In this document: in pieces, positions 9,935-18,299 of the stretch
How positions within the stretch are numbered: position 1 is the first letter of the stretch
How the letters are laid out: the number at the start of each line of letters is the position of its first letter
Origin: Chloroflexota bacterium
GTDB lineage: Bacteria > Chloroflexota > Anaerolineae > Anaerolineales > Villigracilaceae
Assembly (NCBI GenBank): GCA_026390015.1
Contig: JAPLGS010000139.1
Location: 62,001 to 126,000, forward strand
Direction of reading: 5' to 3'
Length of the DNA: 64,000 nucleotides
Position numbers and translations under genes: made by a program
Notes under the pieces: model-generated
Told to the model about the DNA's origin: nothing
Seen by the model: only the letters and a program-made list of their open reading frames with translations
Database searches by the model: none

Positions 9935-10714
9935 TCATTTTGGGATTGGTAAAGAATACCCGCCATCCATCACGATCGTTTGCCCCACGATCATCGACGC
10001 GGCGGATGTACATAAAAACGCGACAACTTCCGCAACTTCTTCCGGTGAGATCAAGCGTCCTGCCGGAACTTGTTCTATAAATTTTCGCAGAATGTTATCC
10101 TGACTTCCCATGGAAGCAAAATGTTTTAAAGCATCCGTCTCTACTACGCCAGGAGAGACGGCGTTGACATTGATTCCTTTTGAGATCAACTCCACACCCA
10201 GATAGCGTGTAAGTGATTCCAATGCTGCCTTGCTGGCACCAACGACGACATAATCAGGCAACACGCGCGTGGCACCTGCGCTTGAGATGCTGACGATCTT
10301 TCCGCCGCCGCGTTTTTCCATCAAAACCGCGGCGCGCTGTGACGAGAACAAAAAGGCGCGCGCGTTGATGTTCATGGTCCAATCCCAGCCTTTTGGTTTC
10401 TGTTCCATCGCAGGACGGTTATATCCGGAAGCGGCGTTGTGAATGAAAATATCCAGCCCGCCAAATTCATTTTCCAATTCATCGAACATGCGATTCAGGT
10501 CATCCATATCTCCGACATCCGCTCTGACTAGCAGCACACTGCGGCCTAACTTTTCAATCTCACGCGCAGTTTGCTCAGCCGGCTCACGGTTGCGGAAAAA
10601 ATTAATGACCACATCCGCGCCATTTTCAGCAAAATGTAAGGCGATGGCACGTCCAATTCCGCGGCCAGAGCCGGTGACAAGAGCGATCTTGTTTAAAAAA
10701 GAAAGTGAAGGCAT
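9935..10714 (-). CDS. fabL: FabL-like SDR (enoyl-ACP reductase III type)
   Basis: This 259-aa short-chain dehydrogenase has the cofactor motif GSGRGIGRA near the N-terminus and a catalytic Tyr155-x6-Lys162 pair. That spacing marks enoyl-ACP reductases rather than the Tyr-x3-Lys of ordinary SDRs. The stretch SKAALESLTRYLGVEL and the later TDALKHF closely resemble Bacillus FabL, the NADPH-dependent enoyl reductase of fatty acid synthesis. It is convergent with the methyltransferase cluster and stands alone, with no fab genes beside it. A 3-oxoacyl reductase role is the main alternative. Confidence 0.78.
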   Translation of the reverse strand: MPSLSFLNKIALVTGSGRGIGRAIALHFAENGADVVINFFRNREPAEQTAREIEKLGRSVLLVRADVGDMDDLNRMFDELENEFGGLDIFIHNAASGYNRPAMEQKPKGWDWTMNINARAFLFSSQRAAVLMEKRGGGKIVSISSAGATRVLPDYVVVGASKAALESLTRYLGVELISKGINVNAVSPGVVETDALKHFASMGSQDNILRKFIEQVPAGRLISPEEVAEVVAFLCTSAASMIVGQTIVMDGGYSLPIPK

Positions 10715-10788
10715 GAGATATTTTCCTTATTTTTTTATGACAGTTTTGAGGCAGTATAACATGATGGTCTGGATCAAATAAATTCATG

Positions 10789-10794
10789 TATAAT
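10789..10794 (+). promoter_or_regulatory. -10 box of the HAD phosphatase gene, probably leaderless
   Basis: A perfect TATAAT lies 10 nt before the ATG at 10805, with no ribosome site between. The predicted transcript would begin only a few nt before the start codon. No clear -35 was found. Confidence 0.55.
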
Positions 10795-10804
10795 CTCCGC
10801 TCCT

Positions 10805-11491
10805 ATGAACACAACATCCTTTGAGCTTGTCATCTTTGATTGCGACGGCGTACTGGTGGAGAGCGAACCGCTCGCCACGCGAGTCTTTGTCCAAATACTT
10901 GCCGAGCATGGCTTCAAAGTAAATTATGAAGAATACTTGCGGAAATTTTCCGGGGCGGTCATATACCAAAGACTGGAAGCTGCTGCGCAAGAATTGAAAT
11001 GGACTCCGCCCGCAAATTTTATGTCCATTTTCGATGAACGGCTTTCCGTGTTGACTGAAAAGGAGCTCAAGTCTGTTCCTGGGATTCATGCACTCCTCAA
11101 GAGTTTATCGGTGCCGGCCTGTGTCGCTTCAAACGGAAGCCGGGATGAGATCGTGCTTCGATTAAAAATCGCCGAGCTGACGGATTATTTCGGCAAGGCA
11201 ATCTTCAGCGGACTGGAAATGCCGCATCCCAAACCCGCTCCGGATGTTTTCCTGGCTGCAGCCGAAGCATTCAAAGCAGCTCCCGATCGATGCATCGTGA
11301 TAGAGGATAGCGTTCTTGGAACCACGGCGGCCATCCGCGCGGGGATGAGAGTCTATGGTCACGCGGCGTTCACTTCGAGCGCGTCATTGAAAGCCACCGG
11401 TGCTATTCCATTTGATAATATGATGGAATTAAAATCGTTACTGAGCGATGTCTGTTTTGAGAAAATAGATTCCAGGCAGGGCGCTCTTTAA
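10805..11491 (+). CDS. HAD-superfamily hydrolase, beta-phosphoglucomutase-like
   Basis: This 228-aa protein has HAD motif I with nucleophile Asp12 and acid/base Asp14 in FDCDGVLVES, motif II around VASNGS, the conserved Lys in HPKPAPD and the acidic motif IEDSVLGTTAA. A helical cap of the C1 type follows motif I. The family dephosphorylates or isomerises small sugar phosphates (Gph, beta-PGM or YieH-like). Proximity to the glycogen genes malQ and glgA fits a sugar phosphate but does not prove it. It is convergent with malQ. Confidence 0.85.
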   Translation: MNTTSFELVIFDCDGVLVESEPLATRVFVQILAEHGFKVNYEEYLRKFSGAVIYQRLEAAAQELKWTPPANFMSIFDERLSVLTEKELKSVPGIHALLKSLSVPACVASNGSRDEIVLRLKIAELTDYFGKAIFSGLEMPHPKPAPDVFLAAAEAFKAAPDRCIVIEDSVLGTTAAIRAGMRVYGHAAFTSSASLKATGAIPFDNMMELKSLLSDVCFEKIDSRQGAL

Positions 11492-11528
11492 GTTTTCCCC
11501 TCTTATTTCATTGCAATATTAAATTTGA

Positions 11529-13034
11529 TTAGCGGCTGAACAACCAGTTCAATTCGCGAAGTTGATCTGCCAGATCTTCGCGTAAATCACTCTCGGCAAT
11601 TCGCCACTCCCAGTTCCCGCCCAACCGTGATGGAAAATTCATGCGCGCTTCACCGCCGCAATTAAGAACATCCTGCATGGGCGCAATTGCAATGTCGGCA
11701 ACTGAACTCCATACCGCGCGGATCAAATCCCAGGCGAAATCACTGCCATCAACCCGCAAGTACCGAATGGCAAATTCGCGCTCATGCGCTTCAGCGGATT
11801 CATACCAACCACGCGCAGTATCGTTGTCGTGCGTGCCTGTATACGCCACACAATTGGGAACATAATTATGCGGCAAAAATAGATTATCAGGTCCTGAAAA
11901 ACCAAATTGCAAAACTTTCATACCAGGCAGATCGAACGCTTTGAGCAATTCGATAACATCAGGAGTCACCAAACCCAGGTCTTCTGCAATAATGGGCAAA
12001 CCTGTTTCTGGTGTGATCAATCCATCGCCGAAGTGTTTGTCAATTGCGCGGATTAGATCCTGACCCGGGCCAGTCACCCAGCGGCCAAACTCTGCAGTTT
12101 TGTGGTCTGCGGGAATTTCATAATAACCAGCGAAGCCGCGGAAATGGTCAAAGCGCAGGATGTCAAAAATTTTCAGAGAGGAACGCACGCGTGAAAGCCA
12201 CCAGGCGTATCCATCGTTTTTATGGATCTTCCAGTTATAAAGCGGGTTGCCCCATAGTTGGCCGGTCGAGGAAAATCCATCGGGCGGAACTCCAGCCACG
12301 ACGGTTGGATTCCCGTGTTTATCCAAAAAGAATAATTCGGGATGTGCCCATACATCTGAAGAATCATAGGCTACAAAAATCGGAATGTCACCAATGATCT
12401 GAATGCCGCGTTCATTTGCATACGCGCGCAATTTATTCCACTGACGAAAAAATATGAATTGATAGAATGCGTAACGCAGCACACTTTCAGCAAGTTCGTT
12501 CTGAGCTTTACGCAAGGAAACCTTCTTGCGTGCGCGCAACGGTTCAGGCCAGCCGCTCCATGCGCCGCCGCCGTTGGATTCTTTCAACGCCATGAAGAGA
12601 GTGTAGTCATCGAGCCAGGTTGCATTTTCAGCGCAGAAATAATCAAAGGCTGAGCGCAAATTTTCAGGGTGGGATCGGTAGTTGGAAAATGCCTGTTGCA
12701 AAAGATCAAGCTTGCGAGGAATGAGCAGGCCAAAGTTTACGGTTGAAGCGGGCAGATCCTTCATCCCATTTAAATCAGCCTGAGTCAATAGTCCATCAGC
12801 AAGCAGATCATCAGGGCTGATCAAATATGGATTTCCCGCAAAGGCGGAAAAACTTTGATACGGAGAATCTCCATATCCAGTTGGTCCAAGCGGAAGCATT
12901 TGCCAGAGTTTGCATCCAGTGGATGACAGCCAGTCGACGAAACGATAAGCCTGCGGGCCAAGGTCGCCGATGCCGTATGGGCTGGGCAGGCTGGAGGGGT
13001 GAAGGAGGATGCCAGAGGAGCGTTTGAAGGTCAT
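11529..13034 (-). CDS. malQ: 4-alpha-glucanotransferase (amylomaltase)
   Basis: MalQ transfers glucan chains between maltodextrins in glycogen and maltose turnover. The 501-aa protein has the GH77 hallmarks: SSLPSPYGIGDLG at the start, the nucleophile Asp in RFDHFRGF, the acid/base Glu in IIAEDLGL, and YTGTHDNDT. I chose the internal ATG at 13034 over one 32 codons upstream because it overlaps the glgA stop (TAATG) and begins at the conserved MTFKRSSGILLH. The overlap indicates translational coupling to glgA. Confidence 0.93.
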   Translation of the reverse strand: MTFKRSSGILLHPSSLPSPYGIGDLGPQAYRFVDWLSSTGCKLWQMLPLGPTGYGDSPYQSFSAFAGNPYLISPDDLLADGLLTQADLNGMKDLPASTVNFGLLIPRKLDLLQQAFSNYRSHPENLRSAFDYFCAENATWLDDYTLFMALKESNGGGAWSGWPEPLRARKKVSLRKAQNELAESVLRYAFYQFIFFRQWNKLRAYANERGIQIIGDIPIFVAYDSSDVWAHPELFFLDKHGNPTVVAGVPPDGFSSTGQLWGNPLYNWKIHKNDGYAWWLSRVRSSLKIFDILRFDHFRGFAGYYEIPADHKTAEFGRWVTGPGQDLIRAIDKHFGDGLITPETGLPIIAEDLGLVTPDVIELLKAFDLPGMKVLQFGFSGPDNLFLPHNYVPNCVAYTGTHDNDTARGWYESAEAHEREFAIRYLRVDGSDFAWDLIRAVWSSVADIAIAPMQDVLNCGGEARMNFPSRLGGNWEWRIAESDLREDLADQLRELNWLFSR

Positions 13035-14455
13035 TATTTGATGATGGATTGATAGAGTTCGAGATATTTTTTCGCGGAGTTTTCCCAGGAAAAATCCTGA
13101 GCCATTCCTACGCGCTGCATGGTTTGCCATTTTTCAGGGTCTGCATAAATTTTGAATGCAGAATTTATCGCGGCCATTAAAGACATGTGATGGGCTTTTT
13201 GAAAGACGAAGCCTGTCTTCCCATGAATGACCGTATCGTTCAGGCCGCCTGCCGCGCGTACGATGGGAATACATCCATAATGCATCGCGATCATTTGGGA
13301 AAGTCCACACGGCTCATATCGTGAAGGCATAAGCAGCATATCTGATCCAGCGTAGATCTGACGCGCTAAACCGGCGTCGTACCGGGTTTGAACATTGATT
13401 CGATCAGGAAATAAAGCTTGTAATTTTAACGCGGCATCTTCGAGTTTCGGATCCCCTGTCCCTAAAATTACTGCCTGCCAATTTGAGCGCTTCATGCTTT
13501 TCAGCGCTGTGAAAGAAAGGTCAACGCCTTTTTGAATATCCATGCGTGTGACCATTGCGAGCAACGGTGTTTTGGATTCACGCGGCAAGCCGAGTCTTTC
13601 CTGCAGCAGGCCTTTATTTGCGGCGCGTTTTTCAAGTGAAGTAATATCGAAATTAACCCCAAGAGCGGAATCTTCTGCTGGGTTAAATGAAACTTCGTCC
13701 AGGCCGTTTATGATTCCGTGTAATGTTTCGCGGCGTGATTGAAAAAAGTCATCTAATCCACAACTATATTCGGGTTGTAATATTTCTTTCGCATAAGTTG
13801 GTGATACCGCCACGATGGCATCCGAAGCCCACAGCCCCAAAGGCGATGGCATTACACGCGACCAATCCGGCAGGTCAGTTTGCGCGAGCTTCAATCCATA
13901 ACTTTCCAAAATTGCGCTTACATCGGGTCCCATAAAAGGAAGGTTATGGAGAGTGAGCACTGATGCGATATGACGCACACCTTCCTCCCAGGTTTTCGTA
14001 AGGGAGCCATACAAACTCAACGCGGTATGCCAATCATTTGCGTGGATCACATCAGGAAGCCAATTGATCTGACGGGGCAACTCCAAGGCTGCCAGGGAAA
14101 AGAAAGTATATTTTTCCGCATCCAATTTTGAATCAGATGAATAGACAGAGCCATTCGCGCGGATCGGGTCGCCGCCAATAAAATAAACGGGCATGCCGTT
14201 TAGTAAAGTCTCAAAAACCTCCACTTGAATTTCAGCATCACCACGCTGCAACGCGAAAATTCCCACAGGTCTGAGGTTATCCGATTTGACCACAGGGTGA
14301 TACGGCAGAACAAGCCGCACATCCAAAGTTATGTCAGCATTGGATAGGGAACGCAAAGCATGCGGCAAAGAGCCAGCCACGTCGCCCAATCCTCCCACTT
14401 TTACAAAAGGTTCGGCTTCCGCCGCGAGAAATAATACATTGATGATTTTAGGCAT
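13034..14455 (-). CDS. glgA: Glycogen synthase (ADP-glucose type, GT5)
   Basis: GlgA extends alpha-1,4-glucan chains from ADP-glucose. The 473-aa protein shows the N-terminal KVGGLGDVAGSLPHAL signature (the usual KTGGL has Val here) and the C-terminal EPCGLSQMIAMHYG and AAGGLNDTV nucleotide-sugar motifs of GT5 enzymes. It lies upstream of malQ with a 1-nt overlap, so the two form a glycogen unit. A strong hairpin separates it from tRNA-His upstream. Confidence 0.94.
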   Translation of the reverse strand: MPKIINVLFLAAEAEPFVKVGGLGDVAGSLPHALRSLSNADITLDVRLVLPYHPVVKSDNLRPVGIFALQRGDAEIQVEVFETLLNGMPVYFIGGDPIRANGSVYSSDSKLDAEKYTFFSLAALELPRQINWLPDVIHANDWHTALSLYGSLTKTWEEGVRHIASVLTLHNLPFMGPDVSAILESYGLKLAQTDLPDWSRVMPSPLGLWASDAIVAVSPTYAKEILQPEYSCGLDDFFQSRRETLHGIINGLDEVSFNPAEDSALGVNFDITSLEKRAANKGLLQERLGLPRESKTPLLAMVTRMDIQKGVDLSFTALKSMKRSNWQAVILGTGDPKLEDAALKLQALFPDRINVQTRYDAGLARQIYAGSDMLLMPSRYEPCGLSQMIAMHYGCIPIVRAAGGLNDTVIHGKTGFVFQKAHHMSLMAAINSAFKIYADPEKWQTMQRVGMAQDFSWENSAKKYLELYQSIIK

Positions 14456-14475
14456 AAGATTATTTTCCTACTATA

Positions 14476-14508
14476 AGACCCTAAAGGTTTCAGATACCTT
14501 TAGGGTCT
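14476..14508 (-). terminator. Perfect hairpin between tRNA-His and glgA
   Basis: Thirteen bases at 14476-14488 (AGACCCTAAAGGT) are perfectly complementary to 14496-14508 with a 7-nt loop. On the minus strand it follows the tRNA 3' end by 8 nt and precedes glgA by 20 nt. No long T run follows, so it may be a weak terminator, a tRNA 3'-processing signal or an RNA-stabilising element. Confidence 0.6.
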
Positions 14509-14516
14509 GGGATTTG

Positions 14517-14589
14517 GGAGCCTGAAGGGTTTCGAACCCTCAACATCTACAGCCACAGTGTAGCGCTCTGCCGTTGAGCTACAGGCTCC
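14517..14589 (-). tRNA. tRNA-His (anticodon GTG)
   Basis: Read on the minus strand the cloverleaf folds well. The acceptor GAGCCTG pairs with CAGGCTC, the D stem is GCTC/GAGC, the anticodon stem CTACA/TGTAG encloses loop CTGTGGC with anticodon GTG, and the T arm is GAGGG-TTCGAAA-CCCTT. The extra G at position -1 and discriminator C73, the identity pair of histidine tRNAs, are encoded. The CCA end is not encoded. It lies 27 nt downstream of hisS on the same strand. Confidence 0.95.
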
Positions 14590-14616
14590 ATATTTGAAGC
14601 GAGCGACATTATATCA

Positions 14617-15900
14617 TTAGGATATAACGCCCGCAAGGATTTTTTGGATGACTTCAAAAACCGATTCGCGCGTAACTGTGACCTGTTCGCCATTAACCAG
14701 GTTTTTAACCGTCACCTGGGCATTTGCCGCCTCATCAGGACCAAGCGTAAGCACCACTCGTGCTTTCATCTTATCGGCAAATTTGAATTGCTTCTGCAAT
14801 TTGGCAGGCTCTGGATAACACAACACATTCAAGCCGGCATTGCGCAATTCCGCAGACAGCGAAAATGATTCCTGCATTAAACTCTCATCAAAAATCGTCA
14901 TGAGGATCGGCGCGGGGCTTGGAATAAATTCGGGCAAGAGTCCTTTTTCCTGCAGAATAATCCCGATTACCATATCACCCATCGCAAAGCCAACAGCTGG
15001 GAGCGGCTGTCCGCCAACGTCGGCAAGCAGGTTATCATAGCGACCGCCGCCCAAAATTGCGCGCTTCAACGAACCGCTGGTATCAAAGGCTTCAAAGACT
15101 GTCCCTGTATAATATAAAAGTCCGCGCATGATGTTCGGGTCAAATTTGACATAGTCCTTCACACCCAATGATTCAAGCGCTGCGAACAAACGCACAAGTT
15201 CATCGCTCTTTTTCCACAAGTCAAAATTAGCGAGGATATCTTTCAAACCAACAAGCTGTGATTCGTTCAACCCCAATTCAAATGCGTACGCGTCCCATTT
15301 GGCAGGTTCCATCTTCGAACGGCGATCTACCAGATTGGAAACATCCATTCGTTTTTCGACTGCTATATCCAACGCGTCAAATTGAGAATCCATCAGCCGC
15401 CGATTATTCACATAAATAGTAGCCAGCTGGGGGCTGAGTCCGACCGAGCGCAGGAATGTCGCACCGACCGCGATCAGTTCCGCATCCGCTTCTGGAGAGC
15501 TGACTCCAAGCATGTCAATATTCCACTGAAAGAATTCACGGCCGCGTCCCTTTTGCGGTTGTTCGTATCTCCAAAATGGACCGAACGACCACCAGCGCAC
15601 AGGGAAGGTCAACTCGCCCTGCTTGGCCACGATCATGCGCGCGAGGCTGGGCGTGAGCTCGGGGCGCAGTGTGACAAAATCTCCGCTGCGATCGGTGAAG
15701 GTGAATGATTGTTTCTTTACAAGCTCTTCGCCTGATTTCGCCGCGTAAAGATCGATCGACTCAATGAAGGGCGCGTCCCATTCCTGATAACCAAACGAAC
15801 GCGAAGCCGCGCGGACTTTATCGTAAATGAAATTACGCAAAGCCATTTGTTCGGGATAGAATTCGCGTGTACCTTTTACAGATTGTATTTTGCTTACCAT
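14617..15900 (-). CDS. hisS: Histidyl-tRNA synthetase
   Basis: HisRS charges tRNA-His with histidine. The 427-aa class II synthetase shows GTREFYP at the start, the motif 2 region (FGPFWRYEQPQKGRGREFFQ), GLLYYTGTVFEAFD and GGGRYDNLL, followed by a C-terminal anticodon-binding domain. Its length is normal. The cognate tRNA gene lies directly downstream in the same direction, a pairing that would allow co-transcription. Confidence 0.96.
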   Translation of the reverse strand: MVSKIQSVKGTREFYPEQMALRNFIYDKVRAASRSFGYQEWDAPFIESIDLYAAKSGEELVKKQSFTFTDRSGDFVTLRPELTPSLARMIVAKQGELTFPVRWWSFGPFWRYEQPQKGRGREFFQWNIDMLGVSSPEADAELIAVGATFLRSVGLSPQLATIYVNNRRLMDSQFDALDIAVEKRMDVSNLVDRRSKMEPAKWDAYAFELGLNESQLVGLKDILANFDLWKKSDELVRLFAALESLGVKDYVKFDPNIMRGLLYYTGTVFEAFDTSGSLKRAILGGGRYDNLLADVGGQPLPAVGFAMGDMVIGIILQEKGLLPEFIPSPAPILMTIFDESLMQESFSLSAELRNAGLNVLCYPEPAKLQKQFKFADKMKARVVLTLGPDEAANAQVTVKNLVNGEQVTVTRESVFEVIQKILAGVIS

Positions 15901-15977
15901 GATGACTCCAGTGCGCGAATTCTATCATGAGTTGGAAAAGTTTTTCAAAATTCAGCTAATGAATTTTGACACAGTTT

Positions 15978-15986
15978 TGGTATAAT
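15978..15986 (+). promoter_or_regulatory. Extended -10 promoter for the SAM methyltransferase gene
   Basis: TGGTATAAT is a consensus extended -10 element (TG-n-TATAAT), 26 nt before the ATG at 16013. A TTGACA lies nearby but only 9 nt upstream of the -10, too close to act with it. Confidence 0.6.
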
Positions 15987-16012
15987 ACTTTATTATCTTT
16001 AAGGAGAGAGCC

Positions 16013-16813
16013 ATGAAAATTGATTATCAGGAACCGAGCAAAGACTTGCTCATGAGGATCGACATCCACGAAAAATATGGTTCAGCTAATATTGACGTGT
16101 GGACGAACGATCTGCTCAAGCCTCAGGCCGGCATGAACATTCTCGATGTTGGATGCGGCGCGGGAAAATTATCTTTTCTCTTTAACGAATATACAAAAGG
16201 TAATGCCAGTATCACGGGCGGCGATTTCTCTGAAGAATTGCTCGATAAGGCGCGCGAGAAAAATAAAAAGATCGGAGCCAATATTGATTTTCAATTTTTG
16301 GATTTCAACCAGCCGTTCAACTTCCCCGACAACACATTTGACTTGTGCACAAGCGCCTTCGCCATCTACTACGCATCAGACCTCGACTTTACATTTGGTG
16401 AAGCCCATCGGGTGCTCAAAACTGGCGGGCGGCTTTTTGTCTCTGGCCCATTACCCGAAAATAAGCAGATGTTCTACGACATCATCAAAGAAGCGGCCAA
16501 TACCACTATTCCACCGATGCCCGGTTCTTCACGCTTCAAAGGTGACATCTTCAATACGATCAGCAGGTTATTTGCAAAAACTGAATTACACAAATTTGAA
16601 AATCATCTCACCTTCCCTGAAGTTGCTCCATTTATTGATTATGTCCGCGCGTCTCTTGGCGAAGACCGCAAACTGTGGACATCCATGTTCAACGGCGCGG
16701 ATGAATACGAAGCCTTGATCGGCAAGATTCAAGCCGTGGCTAACAAGTGGTTAGAACGTGACGGCAAATTGGTCATGACGAAAGTTGTCGGTGGCATTCT
16801 CGCCACCAAGTAA
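16013..16813 (+). CDS. Class I SAM-dependent methyltransferase (UbiE/COQ5-like fold)
   Basis: This 266-aa protein has the Rossmann methyltransferase motif I LDVGCGAGK (about residues 44-52), the acidic post-I residue in GGDFSEELLDKA and the post-motif YYASDLDFTFGEAHRVLKTG typical of Methyltransf_11. A strong AAGGAGAG ribosome site precedes the ATG. The substrate is unknown. It is a single gene between divergent hisS and the PIG-L gene, separated from the latter by a long hairpin. Confidence 0.85.
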   Translation: MKIDYQEPSKDLLMRIDIHEKYGSANIDVWTNDLLKPQAGMNILDVGCGAGKLSFLFNEYTKGNASITGGDFSEELLDKAREKNKKIGANIDFQFLDFNQPFNFPDNTFDLCTSAFAIYYASDLDFTFGEAHRVLKTGGRLFVSGPLPENKQMFYDIIKEAANTTIPPMPGSSRFKGDIFNTISRLFAKTELHKFENHLTFPEVAPFIDYVRASLGEDRKLWTSMFNGADEYEALIGKIQAVANKWLERDGKLVMTKVVGGILATK

Positions 16814-16819
16814 AACAAT

Positions 16820-16865
16820 AAGTGGTAATTGGTAATTAGCTCTCGTTAATTACCAATTACCACTT
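16820..16865. repeat. Long perfect inverted repeat, possible terminator
   Basis: A 19-bp perfect stem (16820-16838 with 16847-16865) encloses an 8-nt loop. Each arm contains a doubled GGTAATT unit. It lies 7 nt after the methyltransferase stop and before the PIG-L gene. No T run follows, so a transcription-stop role is uncertain. Confidence 0.65.
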
Positions 16866-16879
16866 ACCATTTATCTATC

Positions 16880-17512
16880 ATGAATTTCTCCGGTAAAAAA
16901 GTCCTCTTCCTCGGCGCGCATCCTGATGATATTGAGATCGGATGCGGCGCTTTGATTCACAATATTGTTCAACAAACAGAAATTCTATGTGTCACACTTT
17001 CAGATAACCAAAATAATCCCGACTTGAAAAACGTAAAAGGTGAGCATCTCAAGTCCATGAAAGTATTGGGAGTGCCAGAAGATAAAATCGTCTTTGGCCC
17101 ATTTATCACGCGCGTCTTTCCAAATGCACGGCAGGAGATTCTTGAATATTTTCTGAATTTACGCAGGGATTTCCAGCCTGATTTGATCTTCGTGCATTCG
17201 AAACAGGATGTACATCAGGATCATCTCACGATGACCGATGAGGCTTTGCGCGCATTCCGCGGGATCACCGTTTTGGGATTTGATGTCGTGCGCTCTTCCT
17301 ATGGATTCTTTCCGCACTTTTTAGTGGAAGTGACCGAAGAGGATGTCCAAAAAAAGATCGAAGCGCTCTCGGAATATGAAACCTATCGCGGCAGATATTA
17401 TTTCAACAGTGAACTCACTCGCTCGATCATGGTCAGACACGGCGCGTTAGCAGAACTTCTGTTTGCTGAAGGGTTTGATATTTTGAGAATTGTCGGGAAG
17501 TTTGAAGGCTAA
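16880..17512 (+). CDS. PIG-L/LmbE-family deacetylase
   Basis: This 210-aa protein carries the zinc-binding AHPDD motif at residues 13-17 followed by EIGCG, and a later histidine pair in DVHQDH, as in the GlcNAc-PI de-N-acetylase family (MshB, BshB, LmbE). These remove acetyl groups from N-acetylglucosamine-containing molecules. No substrate-defining neighbour is present. No good ribosome site precedes the ATG. Confidence 0.85.
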   Translation: MNFSGKKVLFLGAHPDDIEIGCGALIHNIVQQTEILCVTLSDNQNNPDLKNVKGEHLKSMKVLGVPEDKIVFGPFITRVFPNARQEILEYFLNLRRDFQPDLIFVHSKQDVHQDHLTMTDEALRAFRGITVLGFDVVRSSYGFFPHFLVEVTEEDVQKKIEALSEYETYRGRYYFNSELTRSIMVRHGALAELLFAEGFDILRIVGKFEG

Positions 17513-17546
17513 AAAAAATCGGCGATTTCAAGCTCGCCGATTTTTT
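17513..17546. terminator. Bidirectional terminator between PIG-L and Rieske genes
   Basis: A 13-bp stem (AAAAAATCGGCGA at 17513-17525 with its complement at 17534-17546) and an 8-nt loop end in runs of A and T on both sides. It lies directly between two convergent stop codons and touches the Rieske stop. Confidence 0.85.
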
Positions 17547-17892
17547 ATTCTTTTGGTATTCCCACAAAAATATTTCCAACACGCACTTGTACTGGATACG
17601 CAGGAATATCCACTACTGCGGGCATTTGCACAGCCTGGCCTGTTCTCACGTCAAATTCCGCGCCGTGACGCGGACAGACTATATTATGGCCTTCGAGCGT
17701 CCCATCTCCCAGCGGACCGTCGTCATGCGTGCAGACATCTCCGATGGCAAAGAGTTGTCCCGCGATATTGAAGATAACAATGGGCTTTTCACCAAGGTCA
17801 ACAAATAAGCGTTCACCATTTGGGAGCTCAGCGGCGGGGACAATCTCTACAAATTCGATTTTTGATTCGTCAATGATTGCATAATTAAACAT
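17545..17892 (-). CDS. Rieske [2Fe-2S] ferredoxin-like protein of the suf operon
   Basis: This 115-aa soluble Rieske protein ligates a [2Fe-2S] cluster through Cys54-x-His56 and Cys73-x2-His76 (CTH and CPRH). It resembles dioxygenase-type ferredoxins and has no signal or membrane segment. It is the last gene of the leftward suf operon, 6 nt after sufU. SUF operons of several phyla carry such a protein; it may serve as an electron donor or a cluster recipient. Confidence 0.88.
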   Translation of the reverse strand: MFNYAIIDESKIEFVEIVPAAELPNGERLFVDLGEKPIVIFNIAGQLFAIGDVCTHDDGPLGDGTLEGHNIVCPRHGAEFDVRTGQAVQMPAVVDIPAYPVQVRVGNIFVGIPKE

Positions 17893-17898
17893 CTTATA

Positions 17899-18294
17899 TT
17901 ATTCCACCAATTCGTCGCTGGCTTCGCCTAATCCATAGACACCTGCTTTCAAAACCTTGAGCGAAAGCAATGCGCATTTCAAGCGGACAGGACCTAGGTC
18001 AATGCCCAACAATTCGAGAACAGATTCTTTGTTTAGCTTTTTTACTTCTTCCAAAGATTTGCCGATTATTGATTCAACCAGCAGATCTGCGGAAGCTTGC
18101 GAAATGGCGCAGCCGTGACCGTCGAAGCGGGCATCGGCTACAAAGCCATCAGCGTCGAGACGCAAATCAATTTGGATATGGTCACCGCACAAGGGATTAT
18201 TATCCGCAAACGAAATATCATGCGGATCAAGTTTCCCGCGATGAGATGGGTTTTTATAGTGTTCGATAATTACTTCGCGATAAAGATCATCCAT
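17899..18294 (-). CDS. sufU: SufU/IscU-type Fe-S scaffold or sulfur-transfer protein
   Basis: This 131-aa NifU_N-family protein has three conserved cysteines: Cys36 (NPLCGD), Cys62 (GHGCAIS) and Cys107 (VRLKCALL). Lys before the third Cys is SufU-like, where IscU has His. However, the roughly 18-residue insert that normally separates Cys2 and Cys3 in SufU is absent, giving IscU-like spacing. SufU accepts sulfur from SufS. It lies 5 nt after sufS and 6 nt before the Rieske gene. Confidence 0.9.
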   Translation of the reverse strand: MDDLYREVIIEHYKNPSHRGKLDPHDISFADNNPLCGDHIQIDLRLDADGFVADARFDGHGCAISQASADLLVESIIGKSLEEVKKLNKESVLELLGIDLGPVRLKCALLSLKVLKAGVYGLGEASDELVE

Positions 18295-18299
18295 GTAAT

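Noticed and set aside
13035-13130. Longer N-terminus for malQ
   Set aside because: The extra 32 codons overlap glgA and do not resemble MalQ; the TAATG junction at 13034 gives a normal start.
15965-15986. TTGACA plus TATAAT as a promoter for the SAM methyltransferase
   Set aside because: The spacer is only 9 nt, too short for a sigma-70 promoter; the extended -10 alone is a better explanation.
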